Position numbers and translations under genes: made by a program. The notes below the pieces were generated by a model. It did no database searches. It was not told the origin of the DNA and was given only the letters and a program-made list of their open reading frames with translations. Source: Lycorma delicatula (Eukaryota > Arthropoda > Insecta > Hemiptera > Fulgoridae). From it: a DNA stretch of 64,000 nucleotides. This document shows, one piece after another, positions 12,450-24,105 of this stretch; positions within the stretch are counted from its first letter, which is position 1, and each line of letters opens with the position of its first letter. The stretch covers positions 64,685,529 to 64,749,528 of the forward strand of contig NC_134456.1 of assembly GCF_047948215.1 (NCBI RefSeq), given 5' to 3'.

Positions 12450-14850
12450 GGATATCTGGTGTAGCCGCGTGACTCAGCACACCTAGAACCTCGTCAGATA
12501 TTTTGCTGTGCTTGCTCCAACAGTCGGGCGGAACTAACCTATTGTAATTATAGAGCTTACAAAGAACAAATTTCACTTCTGCGGTCGGCAGACTAGTGTA
12601 GCTGCAAGACTTACCGCACCAGGTTCTACTCATAGGTGTAGCGGTGCTAGAGTCGACAGTTGTGCCTAATTAAAGTATTGTAATTCTACAACTTACATTG
12701 AATAAATTTCACTTCTACGGTCGGCAGACTGGTGTACCTGTGTGGTTTAACGCTTCAGGCAGTGAAATGAGTAGTAATACTAGTGCCGACTGTCGGAACT
12801 AACCTATGTATGGTAATTTCACAACTTACATAGGTCACATTTCACCTGTATTGTCGGCTGACTGGTGTAGCCGCGAGACTTAACGCACAAGGTATCTAGT
12901 CACAGGTGTAGCAGTGGTAGCGTCGACAGTCGGGACTAACTAAAGTATTGTAATTTCACAACTTACATGGAACGTATTTCACTTGTATGGTCGGCAGTCT
13001 GTTGTAGTTGCGAGACTTAACGCTGATACATAATCAGAGGTCTAGCAGTGCTAGCGTCGATAGTCGGTCCTAACAAAAGTATGGTAATTTCATATATTAC
13101 ATGGAACAAATTTCTATTCTATGGGAAACTGGGTTAGCCGCAAGACTTAGCGCAGTAGGAACCTAGTCAAAGTGTAGCAGTTCAAGCGTCGGAAGTCGGC
13201 CCTAACTACAGTGTTGCAATTTCAGAACATCCGTAGGTCACATTTTACTTGTACAGTCGGCAGACTGGTGTAGCCGCAAGACTTAACGCACCATGTACCT
13301 AGTCAGAGAAGAAGCAGTGGTAGCGTCGACAGTCGAGAATAACAAAACTATTGTAATTTCACAATATAAAAAATACAAATTTCACTTGTTTGGTCGGTAG
13401 ACTGTGTAGCCCCGAGCCTTAACGCACCAGATAACTAGTCAGAGATTTGACAGTGCTAGCGGATTTCACTTACATAGAACTAATTTCTGTCACATGGTCT
13501 GCAAGCTGGTGTAGCCACGTGACTTGTCGCACCAGAATGCACCAGGAGGTTTTGCTGTCTAGCGTAACTAAACTATTGTAATTTCAGAGCTTACAAAGAA
13601 CAGTTGTCACTTGTATGTTTGACACACTGGTATAGCCGCGTGACTCAACGTACGAGCTACCTGGTAAGATGTCTAGAATCGACAGTCGGGCCTAACAAAT
13701 ATATATTTATTTCACAAATTACATACAACAAATTTCACTTGTTTGGTCGGTAGACTGTGTAGCCCCGAGCCTTAACGCACCAGATAACTAGTCAGAGATT
13801 TGACAGTGCTAGCGGATTTCACTTACATAGAACTAATTTCTGTCACATGGTCTGCAAGCTGGTGTAGCCACGTGACTTGTCGCACCAGAATGCACCAGGA
13901 GGTTTTGCTGTCTAGCGTAACTAAACTATTGTAATTTCAGAGCTTACAAAGAACAGTTGTCACTTGTATGTTTGACACACTGGTATAGCCGCGTGACTCA
14001 ACGTACGAGCTACCTGGTAAGATGTCTAGAATCGACAGTCGGGCCTAACAAATATATATTTATTTCACAAATTACATACAACAAATTTCACTTTTATGGT
14101 CGACAGACTAGTGTAGCCATAAGACTTAACGCACAAGGTACCTATTTAAAAGAGTAGCAGTGCTAGCGTCGACAGTCAGGCCTGACTAAAGTATTGTAAT
14201 TTTACAACAAGCATAGTACATATTTCACTTGTAAGGTTGCCAGAGCAGTGTTGCATCGTGACGCACCAGGTACCGAGTCTAAGGTTTGGCCATGCTAGTG
14301 ATGATTTTCAGCCCTAACTAAAGTTTTCCAATTTCGGAACTTACATACTCATATTTCACTTGTACGGTCGAAAGTCTTGTGTAACCGCAAGACTTAACGC
14401 ACCAGGTTTCCAGTCAAGGGGTGTAGAGATGCTAGCGTCGACAGCTGGGCTTAACTAAACTATTGTAATTTCACAGCTTACATAGAACAAATTTCAATTT
14501 TATGGTCAGCTGATTAACTAGCCGCGAGATTTAACACACTAGGTACCTAGTAAGAGTAAAAGCAGTGCAAGCGTCTACAGTCGGGCCTAACTAATGAACT
14601 GTAATTTCACACTTTATGTAGAATAAATTTCACTTCTATGGTCACTAGGCTGGTGTAGCTTCGTGTGTTATTGCTCTAAGTTACAAGTCAATGGTGTAGC
14701 AGTTACTAGCTAAAGCCGACTATTGCCGCTTAGCGGCAACAGTCGGCCCTGTAATATCACAACTTACATAGAAAAAACCTCCATTGTATGGTTGGCAGTC
14801 TGGTGTAGCCGCGAGGCTTAACGCACCAGATACCTAGACAAACGTTGCCT
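12450..14850. repeat. Tandem satellite, about 19 diverged units of about 130 bp
   Basis: The phrase (G/C)TGGTGTAGCCGCGAGACTTAACGC recurs at roughly 12459, 12593, 12731, 12864, 13002, 13132, 13269, 13403, 13509, 13628, 13756, 13862, 13981, 14111, 14248, 14380, 14518, 14652 and 14810. Each unit also carries GCTAGCGTCGACAGTCGGGC, a TATTGTAATTTCACAACTTA block and TCGGCAGACTGG. The array is richer in CpG than its surroundings. Most units differ by 15-25%, apart from the exact duplication inside it. Confidence 0.93.
13381..14086. repeat. Exact 353-bp higher-order tandem duplication in the satellite
   Basis: Positions 13381-13733 and 13734-14086 read identically, spanning about 2.7 monomers each, whereas neighbouring monomers differ at many sites. 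Confidence 0.9.
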
Positions 14851-14988
14851 CTGTCGCCATTCTTATGCCAAGACGGCTCTATCCCCTGAACTCTCTCTTT
14901 GTCTCTAACCCTGCCTTTCTCTCTCTCACACTCTTTCCTTCCTTTCTCACTGTTTGTATTTTTCTCTCTCTCTCTCACTCTTTGAAAA

Positions 14989-15172
14989 ATACAGAAATTG
15001 TTTGTTTTTTTTAAGTCACCAGTCAGTTGATTTGATGAAATTCTCAATTCTTTTCTAGCTTTTCTAATTTTGTAACCTCAACATATTTTCTAATTTTACA
15101 TGATCAACTATCTCTTTTATATTTCCCAATCTTGTTTTCTATAAACGCTATCTGTCACTGTCACCATTCTAG
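14989..15172 (-). mobile_element. 3' end fragment of an RTE-like LINE (subfamily B)
   Basis: Near-identical over about 180 bp to 21499-21665. On the minus strand it reads ELRISSNQLTGDLKK followed by a stop-rich tail, like the C-terminus and 3' end of the LINE body at 21.5-22.6 kb. Confidence 0.65.
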
Positions 15173-15179
15173 CGAACCT

Positions 15180-16206
15180 TCTCTCTTTCCCACTGTCTCT
15201 CTTAGTTGCTGTCTTTCTCTCTCTTTGTCCCTCTGTCTCTGTATATCATTCTCGCTAACTTTCTCTCTCACTCTCTCTCTCATTCTCTGTCTTTCTCTCC
15301 TTCTGTCTTTTTGTCGGTCTATCTCTCTGTTGCAGTATGTCTTTCCCGCATTCACACTCTCTCTCTCTTTCTCTGTTTCTCTATGTCCTTCCCTCACTAT
15401 CACTCTCTCTCTCTCTTTCATTTTGTCCCTCTGTTTGTCTGTCTCACTCACTTTCAGTCTATCATTCTCTCTGTATATCTGATGCCATCACCTTCAAAGC
15501 CTCACAATTTCAGCTAAGCTCTTATAGACGTCACCCTTCAGGAGCAGATGGCCAGGATGCCTGCTCATTGTCCCCAATGAGCCACCAATGGCTCCCGCAG
15601 GACGCATTCCTGTTGTCTGAGACTGGCATATCTATAGTGTAAATTCTGAGCTGTATATATTATTAATTGTAAATATTGAGTGTAAATGTGTTCTTTAAAT
15701 ATTGATGTCAATGAGAAGTGTACCTGTGACACGGATGGTGCTGATGTGATGCCTTTACGTTCATTTCAGTACCACTCTCCATGAGAGAGTGTTTCTTTAG
15801 TGGGTTCCACCGCATAGGGAGTGAACCCCTTGTACCCAGTATGTGCGGACTGCAGGGTATTTGGTTCGAGCAAATTTTCCTAATTTGTATGGAAAAAAAA
15901 TAAAAAAAAGCTAACCCGGGCATCTGCTACGGAACGTTCCTTTATTGTTCCCTTTTCTGGTTTAGTTGGTGGAAGGAATATGAATATGTATTTTGGTTAC
16001 CTATTCCATCTTTTGTAATTTACTTTCTTTTTCAGGTTTCTATAAAACCAGAATATTATTTTTATTATTATCTTTTATTAGTAACATTATCACAATTATG
16101 AGAATAATCATACTCTCTCTCTGTAGCATTCCTTCTCTCTTTCCCTCTCTGTCTCTCTCATTCTATCTCAATTCCCCTTGTTTATGTCTCTCATGTTTTA
16201 CCTTTG

Positions 16207-16240
<34 letters not shown>

Positions 16241-17175
16241 CATCTGTCTTTTATTCTCTGTCTCTCTCACATCCTCTCTCTCTCTCTCTCTCTCTGTAAC
16301 ATTCCTTCTCTCTTTCCCTTTGTGGCTGGCTTTCTCTCTTTCCCTCTGTCTCTCTTTGTAGCTGGCTTTCTGTCTTTCCCTCTGTCTCTTTTTGTGGCTG
16401 TCTTTCTCTCTCTCTCCCTCTGTCTCTATCTTTTATTCTCTCTGTCTCTCTCTCTCTTACTCTGTGGCTTTCCTTCTCTCGTCTCCTCTCTATATCCTTC
16501 TGGCTGTCTTTCTCTCTCTCTGTCTCTGACTTTCATTCTCTCTGTCTCTCTCTCATCCTCTCTCTCTGTAGCTTTCCTTCTCACTTTCCCTCTGCCTCTC
16601 TTTATGACTGTCTTTCTCTCTATCTCTCTCTCCCTCTCCCTTTGTCTCTGTCTCTCATTCACTTTCTTTGTCTGTCTCTCTCATTAACTCTCTCTGTCTA
16701 TCTCTCTCATTCTCTCTCTCTGTCACTGTCTTTCGTTCTCTCTCTCTCTCTCTGTCTCCCTCTCATTCTCTCTCTCTCTGTGGCTTACCTTCTCTTGTTC
16801 CCTCTGTCTCTCTTTTGGTTGTCTTTCTCTCTCAGTCTCCCTCTGTACGTGTCTCTCATTCTCACTCACTCTCCCTGCCTCTGTCTCTGTCTTTCATTCT
16901 CCCTGTGGCTTTCCTTCTCTCTAGAGCGCCTGTCAGTTAAAATTTTAAAATCAGTAAATTTTCCTTAACGGTAATGCTTGGCTATTGCTAGATTTGAGTA
17001 AGTCTTTTTGTCTCTCTCTCTCTCTCTGTATCTGTCTCTGTCTATCTCTCTCTCTCTCTCTCTCTCTGAGTCACACTAACCTCTCAGTTTGTCTATATGT
17101 CTGTCTGTCTCTCTCACTCTCTTCTCTCACTTTTTCTATCTCTTCCTCTGTCTCTCTGTTTGTTTTTATCTATCT
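15180..17175 (+). repeat. Large interrupted polypyrimidine tract (CTCT/CTGT-type)
   Basis: Three blocks, 15180-15480, 16110-16925 and 17005-17165, consist almost only of C and T on the plus strand with TCTCTC, TCTGTC and CCCTCTGTCTCTCTTTGTGG phrases. The last phrase repeats as a minisatellite near 16305-16420. Apparent Ser/Leu-rich or Arg/Glu-rich open frames on both strands are by-products. Confidence 0.93.
15485..16105. other. GC-richer unassigned block between polypyrimidine tracts
   Basis: Positions 15490-15960 are much less AT-rich than the surroundings (for example GGCCAGGATGCCTGC, CCGCAGGACGC). They contain a hairpin-like CACTCTCCATGAGAGAGTG near 15773-15791 and a poly-A-like AAAAAAAATAAAAAAAAG at about 15892. 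This could be the 3' region of an unrecognised retroelement. No protein match. Confidence 0.35.
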
Positions 17176-17705
17176 TTCTGTATGCTCCGTCTATTTTACC
17201 AATGCTCATTTCTCTTTCCACTTCTGAACACTTTTCTTTAATCCACTATTCCTTTGTCAGTTTGCAAATGTTAAATTAATTATTGATGTAAACAAATTAT
17301 ATTTCTGAATGAAGGCTTGTTTCGTCTGTCCTATTTGGCATTTTATATTGTTACTGCTTCATTCATGTTTAGTAATTCTACTTCCCAAATAACAAAATTC
17401 TGTTCTATCTCTATAATCTTTTCGCTTCCTATTTTTATATTCAGTTGTCCATCTTTGTTATTTCTACTACATTTCATTACTTTTGTTTTATCTTGTTTAT
17501 TTTCATGTGGTAGTTCGTGTATTTTCGTGTTTTCCGCTCATTATTTCTTCTACATCCTATTTACTCTCGGCTAGAATTACTATATCATCAGCAAATCGTA
17601 GCATCTTTATCTTTTCACCTTGTACTGTTACTCCGAATCTAAATTGTTCTTTAACATCATAACTGCTAGTTCCATGTAAAGATTAAAAAGTAACGGAGAT
17701 AGGCT
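17175..17705 (-). mobile_element. Internally deleted RTE-like LINE copy
   Basis: 17180-17268 matches 20148-20236 (region before the RT), then jumps to 17270-17330, which matches 18885-18955 (after the RT), and continues to 17705 matching 18950-19322 in parts. The RT core is therefore lost and the order is rearranged relative to the copy at 18440-20820. Confidence 0.7.
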
Positions 17706-18439
17706 ACAACAAAGCTAAAGATGCTGTGGATAATGGAGACAAAATGACAAGAGAATGCAACTGTGTTAGAGGAACCAGGTGATTGCCACTAAGACTTTTC
17801 ATGGAGATGGTTGAAATTGTAGCACTGAATGCATATATTCTCTACAAATATTTGCTGAGTGGTAGGAAAATAATCAGAGCCAACAAACTCTTCATGACTG
17901 AGCTGGCATTTGAACTCAGCAAAGGCAACATGGAGGAAAGAGCTAAAAATTACAACAGTTTTCATAAGTATGTACAAGATTCACTGAAAATATGTGCTAT
18001 TGGAATTCTGAGAGCAATGGTCCAACCCCAGAGTTCCAAGTTACAAACACCACAGCGATGTCAAAATAACAAAAAAAACGAAGATCGTAAAACAAGATTC
18101 TGTTGTGTAATGTGCAAGAACCTGTTTGTAATATATACAGAGAAGAACCTGTTATTGTGAATTGCATTATGTGTAAAAATGTACCAGAATGAACAGTTAA
18201 AAAATGTTATTTGAGGTCAAGTACTAGTTTACTGCAATGATAGCCAAAATATATACATTTTTAGTTTTACCAGTGTCCAGTATTGAATTTCTCTTGTAAA
18301 TGACATAAAATTTATTGTACTTTGCATTTATACTCTGTTTAAATATTTTTAATTATTTGAAAAATTACATTTTAATGCTATTCATTGAAAATAACAGAAT
18401 CTAAAAACAAATATTACACTAAATCACAAAATTATATTT

Positions 18440-20820
18440 TTTTTTGTCTTCAGTCATTTGACTGGTTTATTGCAGCTCACCAAGATTCCCTATCTAGTGC
18501 TAATCGTTTCATTTCAGTATACCCTCTACATCCTACATCCCTAACAATTTGTTTTACATATTCCAAACGTGGCCTGCCTACACAATTTTTCCCTTCTACC
18601 TGTCCTTCCAAAATTAAAGCGACTATTCCAGGATGCCTTAGTATGTGGCCTATAAGTCTGTCTCTTCTTTTAACTATATTTTTCCAAATGCTTCTTTCTT
18701 CATCTATTTGCCGCAATACCTCCTCATTTGTCACTTTATCCACCCATCTGATTTTTAACATTCTCCTATAGCACCACATTTCAAAAGCTTCTAACCTTTT
18801 CTTCTCAGATACTCCGATTGTCCAAGTTTCACTTCCATATAAAGCGACACTCCAAACATACACTTTCAAAAATCTTTTCCTGACAATTAAATTAATTTTT
18901 GATGTAAACAACTTATATTTCTTACTGAAGGCTCGTTTAGCTTGTGCTATGCGGCATTTTATATCGCTCCTGCTTCGTCCATCTTTAGTAATTCTACTTC
19001 CCAAATAACAAAATTCTTCTACCTCCATAATCTTTTCTCCTCCTATCATCACATTCAGCAGTCCATCTTTGTTATTTCTACTACATTTCATTACTTTTGT
19101 TTTGTTCTTGTTTATTTTCACGCGATAGTTCTTGCGTAGGACTTCATCTATGCCGTTCATTGTTTCTTCTAAATCCTTTTTACTCTCGGCTAGAATTGCT
19201 ATATCATCAGCAAATCATAGCATCTTTATCTTTTCACCTTGTACTGTTACTCCGAATCTAAATTGTTCTTTAACATCATAACTGCTAGTTCCATGTAAAG
19301 ATTAAAAAGTAACGGAGATAGGGAACATCCTTGTCGGACTCCCTTTCTTATTACGGCTTCTTTCTTATGTTCTTCAATTGTTACTGTTGCTGTTTGGTTC
19401 CTGTACATGTTAGCAATTGTTCTTCTATCTCTGTATTTGAACCCTAATTTTTTTAAATGCTGAACATTTTATTCCAGTCTACATTATCGAATGCCTTTTC
19501 TAGGTTTATAAACGCCAAGTATGTCGGTTTATTTTTCTTTAATCTTCCTTCTACTATTAATCTGAGGCCTAAAATTGCTTCCCTTGTCCCTATACTTTTC
19601 CTGAAACCAAATTGGTCTTCTCCTAACACTTCCTCCACTCTCCTCTCAATTCTTCTGTATAGAATTCTAGTTAAGATTTTTGATGCATGACTAGTTAAAC
19701 TAATTGTTCTGTATTCTTCACATTTATCTGCCCCTGCTTTCTTTGGTATCAGTACTATAACACTTTTTTTGAAGTATGACGGAAATTCCCCTTTTTCATA
19801 AATATTACACACCAGTTTGTATAATCTATCAATCGCTTCCTCACCTGCACTGCGCAGTAATTCTACAGGTATTCCGTCTATTCCAGGAGCCTTTCTGCCA
19901 TTTAAATCTTTTAATGCTCTCTTAAATTCAGATCTCAGTATTGTTTCTCCCATTTCATCCTCCTCAACTTCCTCTTCTTCCTCTATAACACCATTTTCTA
20001 ATTCATTTCCTTCGTATAACTCTTCAATATATTCTACCCATCTATCGACTTTACCTTTCGTATTATATATTGGTGTACCATCTTTGTTTAACACATTATT
20101 AGATTTTAATTTATGTACCCCAAAATTTTCCTTAACTTTCCTGTATGCTCCGTCTATTTTACCAATGTTCATTTCTCTTTCCACTTCTGAACACTTTTCT
20201 TTAATCCACTCTTCTTTCGCCAGTTTGCACTTCCTGTTTATAGCATTTCTTAATTGCCGATAGTTCCTTTTACTTTCTTCATCACTAGCATTCTTATATT
20301 TTCTACGTTCATTCATCAGCTGCAATATATCGTCTGAACCCCAAGGTTTTCTACCAGTTCTCTTTATTCTGCCTAAGTTTCCTTCTGCTGATTTAAGAAT
20401 TTCCTTTTTAACATTATCCCATTCTTCTTCTACATTTTCTACCTTATCTTTTTTACTCAGACCTCTTGCGATGTCCTCCTCAAAATTCCTCTTTACCTCC
20501 TCTTCCTCAAGCTTCTCTTAATTCCACCGATTCATCTGACACCTTTTCTTCGGGTTTTTAAACCCCAATCTGCATTTCATTATCACCAAATTATGGTCGC
20601 TATCAATGTCTGCTCTAGGGTAAGTTTTGCAGTCAACGAGCTGATTTCTAAATCTTTGCTTAACCATGATATAATCTATCTGATACCTTGCAGTACCGCC
20701 TGGCTTTTTCCAAGTGTATATTCTTCTATTATGATTTTTAAATTGGGTGTTGGCAATTACTAAATTATACTTTGTGCAAAACTCTATAAGTCGGTCCCCT
20801 CTTTTAGTATAAGTTTTATA
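18440..20820 (-). mobile_element. RTE-like non-LTR retrotransposon, 5'-truncated, lightly mutated
   Basis: On the minus strand the order is: C-terminus of an APE-type endonuclease (IDYIMVKQRFRN, then DIDSDHNLVIMKC, about 20800-20580), a linker, reverse transcriptase (RKAPGIDGIPVELL, IPKKAGADKCEEYRTISL, LGEDQFGFRKSIGTREA, YLAFINLEKAFDNVDW, RKGVRQGCSLSPLLFNLYM, FADDIAILAES), then a C-terminal block (VWSVALYGSETWTIG, AFEMWCYRRMLKIRW, IGHILRHPGI, ALDRESW) ending at 18477. The 3' tail holds CAGTCAAATGACTGAAGAC followed by poly-A at about 18445 (minus strand). Endonuclease N-terminus absent. Defects: one base lost at about 19453, another frameshift near 19280, and TGA in place of an Arg codon just before FADD near 19219. 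Confidence 0.9.
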
Positions 20821-20829
20821 TAATTATTT

Positions 20830-21490
20830 TATAAAACAAATCCTGTGCTTTATTAACAATGTTATGCTCTACTCACCCCTTACTACTCACAGATTAAAGT
20901 TTCATGCTTTTTATTTTACTAAAAAACAAGATTCCAATTTTTTACACACCATTTACCTGCAATTACATTTTTCAGACATGAATTTATATTTAAAAATAAA
21001 TAAATACACAAACAATGAATAAATGTTATAGTTTTTAGATTATTATAAAAACAGGTTTTCAGTTTTTCTTCTTAGTTTTATTGTTTGCATGTCGAAACAA
21101 AGATTAAGAAATTCTAAAGTCTAATAAAAAACTTCAATAAAAAAAATCCCTTTTAGCATACCAGAAGGTGGAGGTAGATTTCACCGGTGCTAAGTAGGAG
21201 ATAAATAAGATTTCCAGCTAAAGTTGAGAAAAACTTCAAAATTTACTCAATATGTCAATGGTTGCATGTGAAAAAAGTTTCACATGTTTAGCATACGACA
21301 AGCCTCATCTTCTTATAATTCCAGCAACATTTTGGTCATCCCTTGTCGTAAGGGTTGGTCATTTTACAAATTGTTACAGACAAAAGTTTTAGGTAATGTT
21401 CCTTAAAAATAACTCATCCCAAAATCAATTTAAACCGATTTGATACTGCGCCTATTATGCGAGGTATATGATTCCCTAAAAAATCTGAAG
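20830..21490. other. Unassigned AT-rich stretch, possible repeat
   Basis: No coding sequence. 21150-21480 holds less AT-rich text (GGTGGAGGTAGATTTCACCG; TTTCACATGTTTAGCATACG) that looks like a dispersed repeat but has no second copy in the window. Confidence 0.25.
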
Positions 21491-21494
21491 AAAA

Positions 21495-22650
21495 AAAAAC
21501 AGAAATTGTTTGTTTTTTTTAAGTCACCAGTCAGTTGATTTGATGAAATTCTCAATTCTATTCTAACTTTTCTAATTTGTAACCTCAACATATTTTCTAA
21601 TTTTACATGATCAACTATCTCTTTTATATTTCCCAATCTTGTTTTCTATCACCGCTATCTGTCCTGTCACCAAACTAAACTTAGATATCTTAATATTCTT
21701 TTCCTTTCTGCTTTTCCTATGTCCATATTCACAACTATAAGTGCTACTACTTTCTACAATAATAAATTCAAGAATCTCTTTCTAATTCATAGATATATAT
21801 TTGACTCGCAGGTTTTATTTTTTTCATAAAAGCTGCCTTTTCTTGTTCCAGTCTGCTTTTGATTTCTACTTCATTTTGGACTTCTTTTTAATTTTGCTTC
21901 ATAAGTAGTAAGATTCTATGAGTTTGTTTATTATATTCTGTTTTAATGTTTAATTTATTATCCTCCTTTCTGTCATATTTCATTATTTTTATTTTACTCT
22001 TATTTATCCTTAGCTTGAATTTCTCCCCTAGCAGTAATAAATCCATGCCATTCAGGCTTTACTCACCTTGGTTTTTGCCCAAAAAAAATTGTGAATTTTA
22101 ACATCATTTTTTCCTCCTCAATTTTCATCTTTAATTCCTGAATTGTGTCTTCTAATTTCCAGAGTTGTTTAGTCCCCCAGAACTTTACAAATTTTGTCCA
22201 TTTCTTTGGCATGAATACTTTTCAAAACATGCTTACAATGTTAACCAATGTAACTTTATCGGTCATTCTACCAGAAGTGCTTGTTCACTCGCTCCTTTTT
22301 GAATCAGGACTCATCTGAGCCCTTTTTGAATCAGGAGCCTCATCTTCTATTCTTATAACACGCTACCTGATTTTTGCTTAGTTTATATATGTTTTATTTC
22401 CCTATATTTCAATCCAATTTTCTTAAAAATATTAAACATTTTGTTCAATTCTGTATTATCAAATGCCTTCTCAATCTCTAAATATAATGCAGATGGCATT
22501 TTTTATTTAAGCCTGTCTTCTAAAGTTAGCCTGATCGCCAGAATGGCCTCTCTTGAACCCATACTCTTTCTCAAAATGAACTGTCTTCAAGTACATTTTC
22601 TAACACACATTCTATTTACCTTAAACTACCCAAGTAAGCATTTTCAATGA
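21495..22650 (-). mobile_element. RTE-like LINE relic (subfamily B), heavily decayed
   Basis: Minus-strand fragments in several frames: QFILRKSMGSREAILAIRL (22590-22520), LEIEKAFDNTELNKMF (RT box A with its Asp replaced by Glu), KIGLKYREIKHI, then EVEIKSRLEQEKAAFMKK near 21880 and a degenerate VVALIVVNMDIGKAERKR block. It ends with the same 3' tail as 14989-15172. Confidence 0.75.
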
Positions 22651-22659
22651 ATGACACGT

Positions 22660-23748
22660 TGAATTGATGGAACAATTCTGAAATCAATTTCTATGTAAGT
22701 TTACAGCAGGCATTCATCTGCAATCATAGCTTGATGAATTCATGAATTTGTTTCATACAAAAACTAACTATGTAAAGCTGACAGAAGAAAGTAATTTCAT
22801 TAACAATAACCTTGATCAATGGACTGAATTAAAATAAAATAACAGTGAATCATTAGAAAGAGAGCTATGAAATTGGAATCATATTAAATTATTAAATAAT
22901 GCACTGCTTTATATTACATAGCTAAATTCAATGTGAGCTGGCAGACACATTTGTGTTACTGAAAATTCAAACAAGATAAGAGAAAAATAAAATTATTGTT
23001 TTTTATGTACATGAAATTTGTTTCAGTCATCAGTATTGTAAAATTAGCTCCCAAATGTATCTTCAAGTTATATGTTTTAAAACTATTCGTTTTAACTTCG
23101 TATTTTCATTTTTTATATTCTCTCATACTTTTCAAAACATGGTCGTAGCATTAACCGAATAGGTTAGTCTATCGGTCATTCTGCCATTTTTATAGATCAA
23201 TGAAACACTTTCTCATAAATGGAAGAACTAAAGATTTTTAAAATTATATTTATAAGTGGAAATTGAATTATTGTATTTTATCACTATTATAACCTCAAAA
23301 AATATGTTAACTAATAATGAGTAGTATTGTGTTACTAGTAATGGAAGTCAATGTTGAATTGAACAGTTGTAGCTTGAAGAATCTGTCCAGAATTGTTTTG
23401 TAGTTATTCTTTTCCTTTCTATAATAGTTACTTGATAACATTTGTTTCATCTGAACTGGTTTTAAATCCAGTGCATGGCTAGAAAATCATCATCTATTAT
23501 TTAATTTAATCTTAATATATCAATGTATACCAAATGGTAGAAACGTTTTTGCTTACAAATTTGAAATTGGAACAGAGTTTAACTTCATTTTGAAGTTAAA
23601 AAAAAATATAAAACTAATTTTATAACATATTAATAATATTAATGAATTTCTACTCAACAACAACAGTAGTTTGATTTATGATACCTTTGTTGTCACACCT
23701 TCATTATTCTATAAAAATAAGTATAGTATGATAAAGTGTTATAATATC
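22660..23748. other. No recognisable gene; AT-rich with short LINE-like echo
   Basis: TTTCAAAACATG...GGTCATTCTGCCA near 23128-23190 resembles 22219-22272, so an additional LINE fragment of unclear extent may be here. Confidence 0.3.
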
Positions 23749-24105
23749 AAAAGAATGGGATGTAGATGCAATTTTCTGGGCTTCATAGTAAGATTCCTTG
23801 AGAACAATGTTTTTAACTTCAGAACCATTTACACTGGAAAATGTGCCTTAAAGTACTGATGTTCTATAATTTTATTTTCTGTGGCTGTAAACAACACTAT
23901 AAAATTTATTAAAAACCACCTTCATGTGTTCATTATATGTAAATGATTTAACAGCCTACATCCATCGGCAGCTGCAAAACGTTTGCTTCAAAACTTCATT
24001 TATGACGAGTCATAAGGTGAAATTATCTAAATTAACAAAAAAATCTCAGTGTCACTCTACATAAATGTAGGTCTGCTTTATGAATGCATTGCCTGAATTA
24101 AACGT
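23749..24105. repeat. 357-bp dispersed repeat, copy 2
   Basis: Second copy of the unit at 6878-7234, same orientation, about 98% identical. It lies between an RTE relic and unassigned AT-rich DNA. Confidence 0.85.

Noticed and set aside
12450..14850. Tandem units considered as a CRISPR-like array
   Set aside because: Units repeat over their full length with no conserved-repeat and unique-spacer alternation, and the host is clearly eukaryotic.
15132..17280. Long Ser/Leu-rich (plus) and Arg/Glu-rich (minus) open frames
   Set aside because: They are produced by C/T-only repeats that lack stop codons in most frames. There are no domains or splice context.
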